Source of the DNA: Jatrophihabitans sp. | Lineage (GTDB): Bacteria > Actinomycetota > Actinomycetes > Mycobacteriales > Jatrophihabitantaceae | Length of the DNA stretch: 64,000 nucleotides | Assembly: GCA_025963285.1 (NCBI GenBank) | Contig: JAOPUX010000097.1 | Coordinates: 23,475 to 87,474, forward strand | Reading direction: 5' to 3' | Shown: positions 46,581 to 55,700 of the stretch, one piece after another | How the letters are laid out: each line of letters begins with the position of its first letter | How positions within the stretch are numbered: the stretch's first letter is position 1 | Translations under genes and position numbers: made by a program | Notes under the pieces: generated by a model | What the model saw: only the letters and a program-made list of their open reading frames with translations | Database searches by the model: none | Told to the model about the DNA's origin: nothing

Positions 46581-46844
46581 TCAGGTCCTCGCGAGCTGGA
46601 GCTGGGTCAGGGTCACCAGGTCGAGCAGGCAGTGCAGCCGCCCGAGGTCGTCCTCGGTGAAGCGCGCCCCGAAGCGCTGCTCGACGTGCACCGCGATCTC
46701 GATCGTCATCAGCGAATCGATCCCGACCTCGGCCAACGGCGCCTGCGGGTCCACCGCAGTGGCATCGATCTCGGCGAGGTCGGAGACGAGCGCCAGCAGC
46801 TCATTGGCCAGCGGTGCTGACATCAACTCGGTGATGGTGGTCAT
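46581..46844 (-). CDS. Acyl carrier protein
   Basis: 87 residues with the phosphopantetheine attachment site Ser44 in EVGIDSLMTIEI and the usual four-helix pattern. ATG 46844 is preceded by AAGGGA. It overlaps the upstream peptidase gene by 4 nt and ends 4 nt before the KS gene, so it is co-translated with both. The dedicated ACP suggests that the operon makes or transfers its own acyl product. Confidence 0.9.
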   Translation of the reverse strand: MTTITELMSAPLANELLALVSDLAEIDATAVDPQAPLAEVGIDSLMTIEIAVHVEQRFGARFTEDDLGRLHCLLDLVTLTQLQLART

Positions 46845-47806
46845 GACGGGTTCCCTTTCAAGGCGAGGTACAGCTGGGTGTCTGGGGGCGGAGCGGCAAC
46901 CGCTAGAGCGGCCGACCAGCCCGCCGGGGTGCCGAGTAATGCGGCGAGTGGATCGCCCACGATGCGGTACGGGCTTGGCCCGGCCGGCAGGGCGGCGCAG
47001 AGTGCGGGCCCCACTGCGGTCTGCCCCTCGGCCAGCGCCGCGGCGAGGCCGATCATCCAGCGCGCGTTGTCGAGGTGCTCGACGGGCGCCACGGCCCCGA
47101 CCGAGGCGGCCGCCGCCCCGCCGAGCACGACCTGCTCGGCGAACGAGGTCCCCACGCGCCACCGGCTCGCGGTGTAGCAGGTCATCGAGATCACCGCGCC
47201 GAGCGGCTCGCCGCCCGTCACGAGGTGGTGGGCCCGAACGCCGTGGTAGGCGGCCCAGCCCGAGGGCCTGCCGTGGCCGAAGTACACGGCCGCACCCAGC
47301 CCGAGCCGGAGCGCCTGGGCGACGTCGTCACGGGTGATGCGATCGGCACTCCACCGGAGCCGGCCGGTCTGGGCGGGCAGGTAGTGGTCGAGCCGCTCGG
47401 CCAGCTGCAGGTAGCGAGGCACCCACTGCGCGAGGATGGCGATGGTGGCAGCGGCGTTGGCTGGACGAGCCGCCACCCGGGCAGCGGCCGCCACGAAGGC
47501 GCCGAGGCCGTGGCCGCGCCCGCCGGCCGGTACCCAGCCCACCGGCACCTGCCGGCCGTCAGCCGAGGTGACGAACGGCCCGGGGAGCGCACTGCGTGGT
47601 GCCCACCGGCCGTCGCTGCAGACGAGCAGCCCGGCGGCCCCGTCCGCCCACTCGGCGAGCTCGTCGAGCCCGGCCGGGCGCCCCGACTCGCGCGCCACCA
47701 GCCGCACCGGACGGTGCCGGGCGTGCGCCTCGACGAGCGGACGGGCCGCAGCCAGCACGGCCGCGGGTGCGGCCAGCACCCACGACCGTGCCTCGTGCTC
47801 AGACAT
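46841..47806 (-). CDS. Caspase-fold (C25/gingipain-like) cysteine peptidase candidate
   Basis: 321 residues without a signal peptide. The predicted catalytic pair is His178 in AAVYFGHGRPSGW and Cys210 in GAVISMTCYTAS, each following a hydrophobic beta strand; the 32-residue spacing is close to the His-Cys spacing of gingipain-type C25 peptidases. The N-terminal third (LLVCSDGRWAPRS, GPFVTSADGR) is not recognisable. It starts 12 nt after the stop of the 958-aa gene, which makes that protein, or the carrier/ketosynthase partners, possible substrates. The assignment rests on motif pattern only. Confidence 0.6.
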   Translation of the reverse strand: MSEHEARSWVLAAPAAVLAAARPLVEAHARHRPVRLVARESGRPAGLDELAEWADGAAGLLVCSDGRWAPRSALPGPFVTSADGRQVPVGWVPAGGRGHGLGAFVAAAARVAARPANAAATIAILAQWVPRYLQLAERLDHYLPAQTGRLRWSADRITRDDVAQALRLGLGAAVYFGHGRPSGWAAYHGVRAHHLVTGGEPLGAVISMTCYTASRWRVGTSFAEQVVLGGAAAASVGAVAPVEHLDNARWMIGLAAALAEGQTAVGPALCAALPAGPSPYRIVGDPLAALLGTPAGWSAALAVAAPPPDTQLYLALKGNPS

Positions 47807-47818
47807 GTCGGCCGATCC

Positions 47819-50695
47819 TCACGCGGCGCGGATCGTCGCGACGAACGGCTCGTACGGGGACGGGTCGAAGGTCGACCAGTCGGCGAGTTCGGAGGCCGCC
47901 GGCGGCACGGCGTTGCCCGGCACCGCCTGGTTCGTCCCGGCGAAGTAGGTCTGGATGATCGTCGCGGCCTGCTCGGGGTTGAAGTCGTTGATGGTCTTGC
48001 CGTCCGCGTTCGCCTGGGACAGCGCAGTCTGGCCGCCGTAGTCGTAGGTGGCGTCACGGCCGTCGGCGATCTGCCCGTAGAGCGCGTGGGCCATGTAGAA
48101 CGGGCCCTCGCTGTGTTCGCCCTGCCAGCAGTGCGTCATCTCGTGGATCATGATGTTGCGGTCACCGGTGGCCGCGACCCCGCTGTCCCAGTCGTAGCCC
48201 GAGGGGACGTGGAAGATCCGCATCGTCGTCACCGGCACCTCGCCGCCGTTGAAGCCGGACGCCCACGAGACGAACGACCCCTTGAAGATCCGCAGGTCGT
48301 CCCACGGCAGCGAGTCGTCGAAGATCGTCTTGGCCATCGCGATCTGGTCGTCGGTGAACTTCGTGAAGACGCCGAAGACCTCGAGCAGGATGGTGAGGGC
48401 GGCGTCGATGGCGCCGACCACCACCCGCAGCAGCCCGCTGAAGACGGTGAGCAGGTCGTTGCCCAGGTCCTTGAGGGTCTGCACGACCTTCTTCCCGGCG
48501 TCCTCGGCGAGCTGCACGAACGCGATGTCGCAGATCTCCTCGACGGTGTGGCCGAGTGAGACGGCGGCCGCGACGAGGTTCTGCAGCGCCTTCTGCGGGT
48601 GAGCGATGGTGTCGGCCACCAGCTCGCCCAGCGTGATGCCCTCGGCGAGCAGCGCCTGCAGCACGTCGGTGACGGCCTGCAGCGTGCGCCCCACCAGCCA
48701 GCCGGCGAAGTCGGCGACCGTGGCGCCCGCGGCCAGAGCGCCCTTGACGACCGCGACGATGCCGGGGATGGCGTCGTGCTCGACGAAGTCGATGACGTAG
48801 GAGATCGAGTTGCCGAGGCGGGTCAGCACCTCCGACACCAGCTGCAGCGCGGCGTCCCCGGCGGCTGCTGCCCAGGCCAGCACGTCCTTGATCGCCGTGC
48901 CGACGCTCTCGATGGCGCTGACGATCTGCGCGAAGACGTCGGCGGTCTTCGTCGCCGCCCAGTCCAGCGCCTCGTCCACCGACTTCTTGACGAAGCGGAT
49001 CGCCAGGATCGCCTCGCGGTACAGCGCGGAGGCGACGTCCGCGGCTTGGTCCAGCACCCAGTCGAGGACGGCCCCGACCGGCCCGAGCGCCTGCAGGATG
49101 CCGTTCACCATCCGCCGGAACACGAAGTAGCCCGACGCGACGGCTTGGGCCAGCAGGTCCGCCACCGCCAGCCCGGCATCGATCGCCGCGTCGATCAGCC
49201 GCGCCGCGGAGCGGTAGGTGAACGAGGCCACTGCCGCCACGAAGTCGACCACGGTCTTGCCGAGTTCGACCGCGGCCTGGATCACGACCTGGATCACGCT
49301 GAAGGCAGCCTTCGCCGCGGCACGCAGCACGTCGACGAGGGTGCGCCCCAGCTCGAAGGCGGCATCGACGACCTTCCGCACCGCATCCAGGCCGTAGGAG
49401 GCCACCGCGACGACCGCATCGACCAGCGCCATCCCTGCCTCGAGCATCGCCTTGGCCACCGCCCGAGCGGCATCCACCGCGGCGGTGGCGATGTAGCCGG
49501 CCAGGTCGACCAGCGTGCCGCCGATGCTGAGCAGGCCCTTGACGACGGCACCGAGGACGTCGCCGGCCGCCTGCAGGGCTGTCCCGATCAGGTCGGCGAC
49601 GGTCTTGCCGACAGCCAGCAACGCACGCAGCAGCGAGGAGAAGACCGAGAGCGGGCGGGTCACCACGTCGGCGATGAGCTCCGCGACGGTGTGACCGAGC
49701 GAGAGGAGCGCCGACACCATCGACTGCAGGAAGGAGAAGCTCTCGGCCAGTGCCTGGTTGACCAGGTTCGCCACGGCCTTGCCGACGGCGATCATCGCGG
49801 CCACGAAGCGGGTCACGACGTCCTGCACCTTGTCGGCGAGCCAGGTCAGCAGCTCCGCGAGCGTGTGCCCGAGGTCGTCGATGGCGTGCAGGACCGTCTG
49901 CAGCTCCTCGCCGACGAGGTTGATCACCGCGTCGAGGACCTCGAACATGGCGTGGCCGGCGTCGAGCACGCCCTCCACCATGTTGCGCACGAAGTCGTAG
50001 GAGATCGTGCCGAGTGCGGTGAGCGCGCCGTAGATGCAGTCGTAGATGGACTTGCCGGCGGTCAGCAGCGCGTTGGCGAGGAAGATGACCTTGTCGGTGG
50101 CCCAGGAGACGGCCGAGGCGATCGCGGTGCCGATGTCCCCGACGATCGCGGTGACGGCGTCGACGATGGAGGTGACGGCCTGCTTGACGGAGTCGGCGAC
50201 GTCCTCGATCAGGTCGACGACCGCCGAGTCGTGCTTGTCGTCGTCTGGGCGGTGCGTGCTGGTGGAGATGACCTTGCCCAGGTGGGCCAGGTACTCGGTG
50301 ACCTCGGCGAGGGCATCGCGGTCCTTGCGGCCGGCCGGGCTGAGCACGAAGTCGCCCATCACGGTGCGGCCCTGGGCTGCGGGGAGCTGGCCGATCGCGT
50401 GGACCACCCACTGCGCCTGGCCCGCTGCGCGGTAGCCCCCGATCAGGATGCGGCGGGTCTGTTCGTCCGCCCCGGCTGCCGCCTGGAAGACGGCGCGGTG
50501 CTGATCGATCTCCGGCAGCGAGGCCGCGTAGGCGGTGGCCAGGCGCTTGGCGTTGCGTGGCGAGCTCTGGACGAGGTCGCGCAGCGTGGAGACGAGCTCG
50601 GCATCCCGGGGCGCCAGCTCGTGAAGCCGGCCGCCCAGCTCTTCGTCATCCAGCTTTCCGATCGGCCCCAAGGCCGCGAGTACGCGTGCAGACAA
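47819..50695 (-). CDS. 958-aa protein with ~18 hydrophobic 29-residue repeats and C-terminal HExxH (DUF4157-like) domain
   Basis: First gene of the five-gene operon. Residues 1-150 are a soluble helical domain with no signal peptide. Residues about 210-768 consist of tandem 29-residue units starting L-L-x-x-G-x-T-[LV]-x-[DE] (for example at 330, 359, 388, 417, 446, 475 and 504), strongly Ala/Val/Leu-rich and amphipathic. The C-terminal domain (about 800-940) has HEMTHCWQ at 851-858, with His851, Glu852 and His855 as a zinc-peptidase motif, resembling DUF4157/Vgr-related metallopeptidase domains. Likely roles are a membrane-interacting or pore-forming effector or a lipid-binding scaffold; I do not recognise a named family for the repeats. 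Confidence 0.75.
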   Translation of the reverse strand: MSARVLAALGPIGKLDDEELGGRLHELAPRDAELVSTLRDLVQSSPRNAKRLATAYAASLPEIDQHRAVFQAAAGADEQTRRILIGGYRAAGQAQWVVHAIGQLPAAQGRTVMGDFVLSPAGRKDRDALAEVTEYLAHLGKVISTSTHRPDDDKHDSAVVDLIEDVADSVKQAVTSIVDAVTAIVGDIGTAIASAVSWATDKVIFLANALLTAGKSIYDCIYGALTALGTISYDFVRNMVEGVLDAGHAMFEVLDAVINLVGEELQTVLHAIDDLGHTLAELLTWLADKVQDVVTRFVAAMIAVGKAVANLVNQALAESFSFLQSMVSALLSLGHTVAELIADVVTRPLSVFSSLLRALLAVGKTVADLIGTALQAAGDVLGAVVKGLLSIGGTLVDLAGYIATAAVDAARAVAKAMLEAGMALVDAVVAVASYGLDAVRKVVDAAFELGRTLVDVLRAAAKAAFSVIQVVIQAAVELGKTVVDFVAAVASFTYRSAARLIDAAIDAGLAVADLLAQAVASGYFVFRRMVNGILQALGPVGAVLDWVLDQAADVASALYREAILAIRFVKKSVDEALDWAATKTADVFAQIVSAIESVGTAIKDVLAWAAAAGDAALQLVSEVLTRLGNSISYVIDFVEHDAIPGIVAVVKGALAAGATVADFAGWLVGRTLQAVTDVLQALLAEGITLGELVADTIAHPQKALQNLVAAAVSLGHTVEEICDIAFVQLAEDAGKKVVQTLKDLGNDLLTVFSGLLRVVVGAIDAALTILLEVFGVFTKFTDDQIAMAKTIFDDSLPWDDLRIFKGSFVSWASGFNGGEVPVTTMRIFHVPSGYDWDSGVAATGDRNIMIHEMTHCWQGEHSEGPFYMAHALYGQIADGRDATYDYGGQTALSQANADGKTINDFNPEQAATIIQTYFAGTNQAVPGNAVPPAASELADWSTFDPSPYEPFVATIRAA
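48392..50068 (-). repeat. 87-bp tandem repeat region (29-residue units)
   Basis: Codes residues 210-768 of the 958-aa protein. Eleven units are contiguous from residue 210 to 532 (first one 33 residues), then two degenerate units, then six more at 595, 624, 653, 682, 711 and 740. Unit pattern: [LAM]-[LI]-x-x-G-x-[TA]-[LV]-x-[DE], a hydrophobic middle, ending [VL]-[VL]-x-A. Confidence 0.75.
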
Positions 50696-50831
50696 GGTGA
50701 TCCCCTCCCGAGGTCGGCGGACATCCGCGGTGTTCCGGTCGGAACCATGACTCGCCGGATGTGGCGCTGCCGGAGAGGATGCGATCCCTCGGCGTCCTGA
50801 TACATGCCGGGGGAGACTTCGGCGGTGGGCC

Positions 50832-51686
50832 TCAGCCCTGCCGCTTCAGACCGAGGGCCGGCGATCGGCCGATGAGGACCGCGCCGAGGACCATCGCCAC
50901 GAGACACGTCGCCTCGATCGCCAGGGCGGAGTCGGTGACTGCGAGGCGATCCCCGAGCAGGGCGACGCCGAGGAGCACACCGACGATCGGCTCTGCCGCG
51001 GCGGTCGGCGGCAGCGAGTAGTCGAGCCGCGCGGCACCGAAGGCGTTCTGCGACAGGGCGATGCCGACCACCGCGGCCCCGACCACGATGTACGGCCAGG
51101 ACGAGGTCAGCAGTGTCGCGATGCCGTGGTGGTCGATGCGCAGCAACGCTCCCCGGGTCGCCGCGTCCTGCAGCCCGTAGAGGATCCCGGCACTCGTCGC
51201 GATCAGCACCGCCTCACCGATCAGGCCGCGCCGCCGGGCGGTCCGCAGGATGGCGGCCACGACCAGCGCGATCACTACCGTGGCGAGCGCGATCGTCTGC
51301 CAGGTCGGCGCTGCCGTCCCCGAGCGGGGCCGCCCGATCGCGATGAAGACGCCCAGCGCTGCCGAGAGCACCGCTGCGCCGATGAGCTCCGACGGCCGCG
51401 GTCGGTGCCGCGCCGCCGCACTGGCGATGATGAAGGCGAAGAGCAGGTTCACCGACAGGAGCGGCTCGACGAGCGTCACGGTGCCCAGCTGCAGTGCCCA
51501 CGCGCCCAGTGCCTGGCCGGCGACCATCGCGGCGATGCCCGCCCACCACACCCGCTTGCCCATCAGGTGCCACACCAGGTGCAGCGACATGAGCTCCGAG
51601 GCCGCCGCGTGGCTGGCCACCCGCTGCTGCAGCACCCAGCCCAGGCCGAGCGCGAGCGCGGCCAGGATGCCAGCGAGGTAGACCAT
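50832..51686 (-). CDS. DMT-superfamily (NIPA/EamA-like) transporter
   Basis: 284 residues with about nine to ten membrane segments and no signal peptide. The pattern of the drug/metabolite superfamily is visible: LGWVLQQRVASH in the first helix region, GQALGAWALQLGTVTLVEPLLSVNLLFAF, and in the second half SLPPTAAAEPIVGVLLGVALLGDRL. The substrate is unknown (Mg2+ is a possibility for NIPA relatives). It follows a related gene 64 nt upstream. Confidence 0.8.
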   Translation of the reverse strand: MVYLAGILAALALGLGWVLQQRVASHAAASELMSLHLVWHLMGKRVWWAGIAAMVAGQALGAWALQLGTVTLVEPLLSVNLLFAFIIASAAARHRPRPSELIGAAVLSAALGVFIAIGRPRSGTAAPTWQTIALATVVIALVVAAILRTARRRGLIGEAVLIATSAGILYGLQDAATRGALLRIDHHGIATLLTSSWPYIVVGAAVVGIALSQNAFGAARLDYSLPPTAAAEPIVGVLLGVALLGDRLAVTDSALAIEATCLVAMVLGAVLIGRSPALGLKRQG

Positions 51687-51750
51687 TGCGCACGCTCCCG
51701 TCTAGGCGAGTATCACGGTGACCGCTGAGAACTGGATCAGTCACGGCGCC

Positions 51751-52671
51751 CTAGTTCGGGACGGCCGCCGAGCTTGGCGCTGGGGTGAGGGTGTCCTCGG
51801 CGAGCGCCGACAGGAGGGGGGAGTTGGCGAGCAGGAACACCCCGCCGGCGATCGTCGCGGCGGCCAGTAGCTCGGGCAGCAACCACAGCCCGACCCGGAC
51901 CGCCTCGTGGTAGACCAGCACCCCCCAGAGCGTCGAGACCAGCGGGTCGAGCAGGGTGAAGCCGGGCTGCGCGGCCAGCAGCGGCCCGCTGTGCAGCGCC
52001 CACTGCATGATCACCACGCCGGCTACGCCCACGCCGGCCGCGCCGTAGGTCTGCCAGGTCGCGAGCATGCCGACCACGCCGTGGGTGTCGAGGCGTGACA
52101 CCGCCTCCTTGGTCAGCGTGGCCGTGAGCCCGAAGCTGGCACCGGCGGCGGCGCCGAGGCAGGCGGTGCGCCAGAGCCGCCCGCCGCGCTGCGCGGCCAG
52201 CACGAGCAGCAGGACGAAGGCGACGGTGCCGCCACCGGCGAGTGCATAGATCGGCTGACTCACGTCCGACTCGTTGCCGGGGTGGGGGTCGAGCACCGCC
52301 ACCAGCACGATCATCCCGACCGTCATCGTCCAGATCCCGGCCCACTCCATCCGGCCGACCGCCACGTTGAAGACCCGGGAGGCGACGAGCAGGGTCAGGG
52401 GCACCTCCAGCGTGATGATCGGTTCGACGGCGGAGAGCTGGCCGAGTCCGAGGGCGACCGCCTGGAGCAGGAACGAGGCGACCATCCCGCCGAAGCCCAG
52501 CAGCCAGGTGGGGCGCTGGACCAGGTCCACCATCAGTTTCAGGCCGAATGACTGCTCGGGCGGCTGCTCGAGGCTGGCCTTGCGCTGCATCACGTTCGCA
52601 AGTGCGTTGCCGCCCGAGGCGGCCGCAGCGCAGACGAAGCTCAATCCCGCATCCAGCCCGACCCCGATCAT
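51751..52671 (-). CDS. DMT-superfamily (NIPA/EamA-like) transporter
   Basis: 306 residues with about nine membrane segments. It matches its downstream neighbour in layout: GNALANVMQRKASLE, SFLLQAVALGLGQLSAVEPIITLEVPLTLL and AAQPGFTLLDPLVSTLWGVLVYHE occupy the same positions. The two are probably paralogues in one operon and could form a heterodimer. The substrate is unknown. Confidence 0.8.
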   Translation of the reverse strand: MIGVGLDAGLSFVCAAAASGGNALANVMQRKASLEQPPEQSFGLKLMVDLVQRPTWLLGFGGMVASFLLQAVALGLGQLSAVEPIITLEVPLTLLVASRVFNVAVGRMEWAGIWTMTVGMIVLVAVLDPHPGNESDVSQPIYALAGGGTVAFVLLLVLAAQRGGRLWRTACLGAAAGASFGLTATLTKEAVSRLDTHGVVGMLATWQTYGAAGVGVAGVVIMQWALHSGPLLAAQPGFTLLDPLVSTLWGVLVYHEAVRVGLWLLPELLAAATIAGGVFLLANSPLLSALAEDTLTPAPSSAAVPN

Positions 52672-52790
52672 GGTTCCCAGTCTCCCCCGGCGCGCCCGGC
52701 ACGGCGCGTCCAGGGAGCGTGTCTAGCTGCGACGAGCGGTGCCGGGCGCGGTCCGGTCACCCACGCAGCGGTGCAGCCAGGTGTTCGAGG

Positions 52791-55700
52791 TCAGCCCACG
52801 GTGACGATGTCGGCGGCGGTGGCCGCGCTCGTGCCCGACGGATTCAGCACCCGAACGTGACACCGGGTGACCCGCTGCACCGGCGAGACCGCGATGATCT
52901 CGGTGCTCGAGACGATCTCGAAGCTCGTCGCCGGAACCGTTCCGAAGAGCACCTGGCTGGCGGTGTCGAAGGCCCTGCCGATGATCGTCACCCTGGTGCC
53001 CCCGCCCGTCGCGGTACCGCTCGGCGACACCGAGCTGACCGCCGCGGCAGGCAGGTAGGTGAAATGGTCCGCCGCGGAGATCGTGGTGGTGCCTGCCGCG
53101 GTGGTCACCCGGGTGTCGACCACGGCCGCTCCGTGGCCGGAGGTCACCGCGTCGATCTCGGTGTCCGAGATGACCTGGAAGCTCGCCTGGCTGGTCCCGA
53201 AGCTCACCGAGGTGGCGTCGGTGAAGCCGTGGCCGGTCAGCACCACGGCGGTACCACCGCCGATCCCGCCGGAGGCCGGGGAGATCCCGCTGAGAACCGG
53301 CCGCCCCGCGTAGGTGAAGAGGTCGGCCGCCGACGCCCTGCTCGACCCGGCGGGGTTCGTCACGATCACGTGGTGGGCGCCCGAGGCCTGGGTCGGCGAG
53401 ACCGCGACGATCTGGGTGGCGGAGAGGACCTGGAAGCTCTGTGCCGGGTAGGTACCGAAGAGCACCTGGGAGGCCGCACCGAACTGGCTACCCGTGATCG
53501 TGACGACGTCGTTGCCCGCGATGGAGCCGAAGTGGCTGTCCAGTGCGGTGACGGTCGGGGCCTTCACGTAGGTGAAGGTGCTGGCACCCGGCTGCGGGGT
53601 GCTCCCGCCCGCGGTGATCACGACGACCTTGTGCGCGCCGGAGGTGTGGGCCGGGGCCACCGCGGTGATCTGGGTGGGGGAGTCGATCGTCCAGTTCGTC
53701 GCGGGTGTCCCGGCGAAGAGCACGGCGGTGGCCGTGTCGAGGTTGTCCCCGGTGATCGTGACCGGAGTGCCGCCCGAGGCGGTGCCCACGTTCGGTGTGA
53801 TGCCGGTGATGTCCGGCGCGGCCGCCGTGACCGAGAACGCGCTCGGTCCGGCCTGCAGCGAACCCGCGTCGGCCGTGAGGAGGTACGTGCCGACCGCGTC
53901 GATGGTCAGTCCGGCGAAGGTGGCGAGCCCGGAGTCGTCGGTGGCCTCCAGTGCATCCTGATCGATGCTGCCATGATCCACGCTCAAGTTGACGTCGAGA
54001 CCACTGACCGGGTTGCCGAAGGTGTCGACGGCGCCGACCTGCACGGCGGGCGAGACGGCCTGGCCCTGGGCGGTGTCGGTCGGACCCTGCGCGAAGGTGA
54101 GCGCGGTGGCAGGGCCGGCCACGACCGTCTCCAGCGTGGTGGCCTGGTCCAGCGCCCCGGATTCGTCGTAGGCGTCGATCGTCGGCCAGCCGCTGGCCGT
54201 GTCACCGAAGTAGAGCGTGGTCGACGTGCTGCCGGCGGGGATCACCGCCTGGGAGATCGGCGTGCCGCCCGCGGTCGTGGAGACGGTGGCCGTGCTGGAG
54301 ATGTTGTAGTAGGTGTCGAAGACCATCAGATCGACGACGGTCGCGTTGGCGCGGCCCGCGAGATTCCCGTTGCCATCGCGCAGCGTCACCGTGAACGGCG
54401 TCTGCGGGGTGCTGGAGGCCGTGGCCGAGATCGTGCTGACCGCCAGGTGCAGGGCCTTCGCCGTGAAGGACTGGCTGACGCGCGGCGCTGCGTTGAAGTC
54501 GGTGTTGCCGGCCTGGTCGGCGTCGATCGTGCAGAGCCCCGGGCCGTCGACGATCACCGTTCCGCTGTCGGCGTCCACCTCACAGGCGCCGCTGGCCGAC
54601 CGCGAGTCGACGCTGAACTGCACCGGGTTCCCCGAGCCGCCTCCGCCCGCGGCCACGGTCAGCACATCGCCGACGGCCACCGCGGTGGGGGCGGCAGAGC
54701 CGAAGGTGATCCGCTGGCTGCCGATGCGCACCGTGACGCTCTGCTGCGCCTGGGTGGCCGCGAGGTAGTCACCGCTGGCGGCCTGGTTGGCGTCCAGCAG
54801 GCAGGTGCCGACGTGGGTGAACGAGACGACGTTGTTGGTTACCGTGCAGGCCGAGCTACTGGCGTCGACGCTCACGACGACGGGGCTGGGGGAGCTGCCC
54901 TTGGTGAAGGTGGGCGTGTAGGTGCTGCCGCCGGCCACGGCCGTGGTGGGGGCGGTCGAGGCGAAGCGCAGGCTCTCGGCCAGGCCGGTCACCGTGATCG
55001 TCAGCTGGATCTGCGGTGCCGAGGCCGCCGTGCTGGTGCCCGGCTCGTTGCCGTCGATCACGCAGGTGCCGACGTGCTGGAAGGCGACGTCGTAGGCGTC
55101 GACGAGCTTGCAGGCGCTGTTGGTCGTGGCCGCGTCGATGCTCGTGACGCCGCCGTGGTTGGTGGCGTTGTCGAGTGCCAGGGCGGTGTACTCGGCACCG
55201 TTCACGGCCACCGAGCTCGGGGCGCCGTTGACCCAGTACAGGCTCTGCGCGGTCAGCACCGAGATCGAGTACGACACCGTGGCCGCTGCGGCATAGGCCG
55301 AGTCGGCCGCCTGGCTGGCGTCGACGATGCAGGTGCCCACCTTGCTGAAGCTCAGCGTGGTGCCGGTGATCGAACAGGCGCCGGAGGTGCCGGCGCTGTC
55401 GACGGAGAAGACCACGGGTTTGCTGCCCGCGCCGCCAGCGGCGCTGAGGGTCACGTGCGTGCCCGTCACCGCGTTGGGCGACGGTGCGGTGAAGGTGATC
55501 ACCTGGGGCAGTGCGGTGACGGTGAGGCTGAATGCCGTGGTGGTGCTGTCGATGGTCGCCGTGGTGTCGACGGCCTTCAGGGTCACGGCGGTCGTGGCTG
55601 CGGTCGTCGGCGTGCCGGTGATCGTCACCGACGAGCCGGTGGTGGCCGAGAGGGCCAGTCCGGCCGGTGCGTTCGTCAGGGTCCAGGTGTAGCTGCCCGA

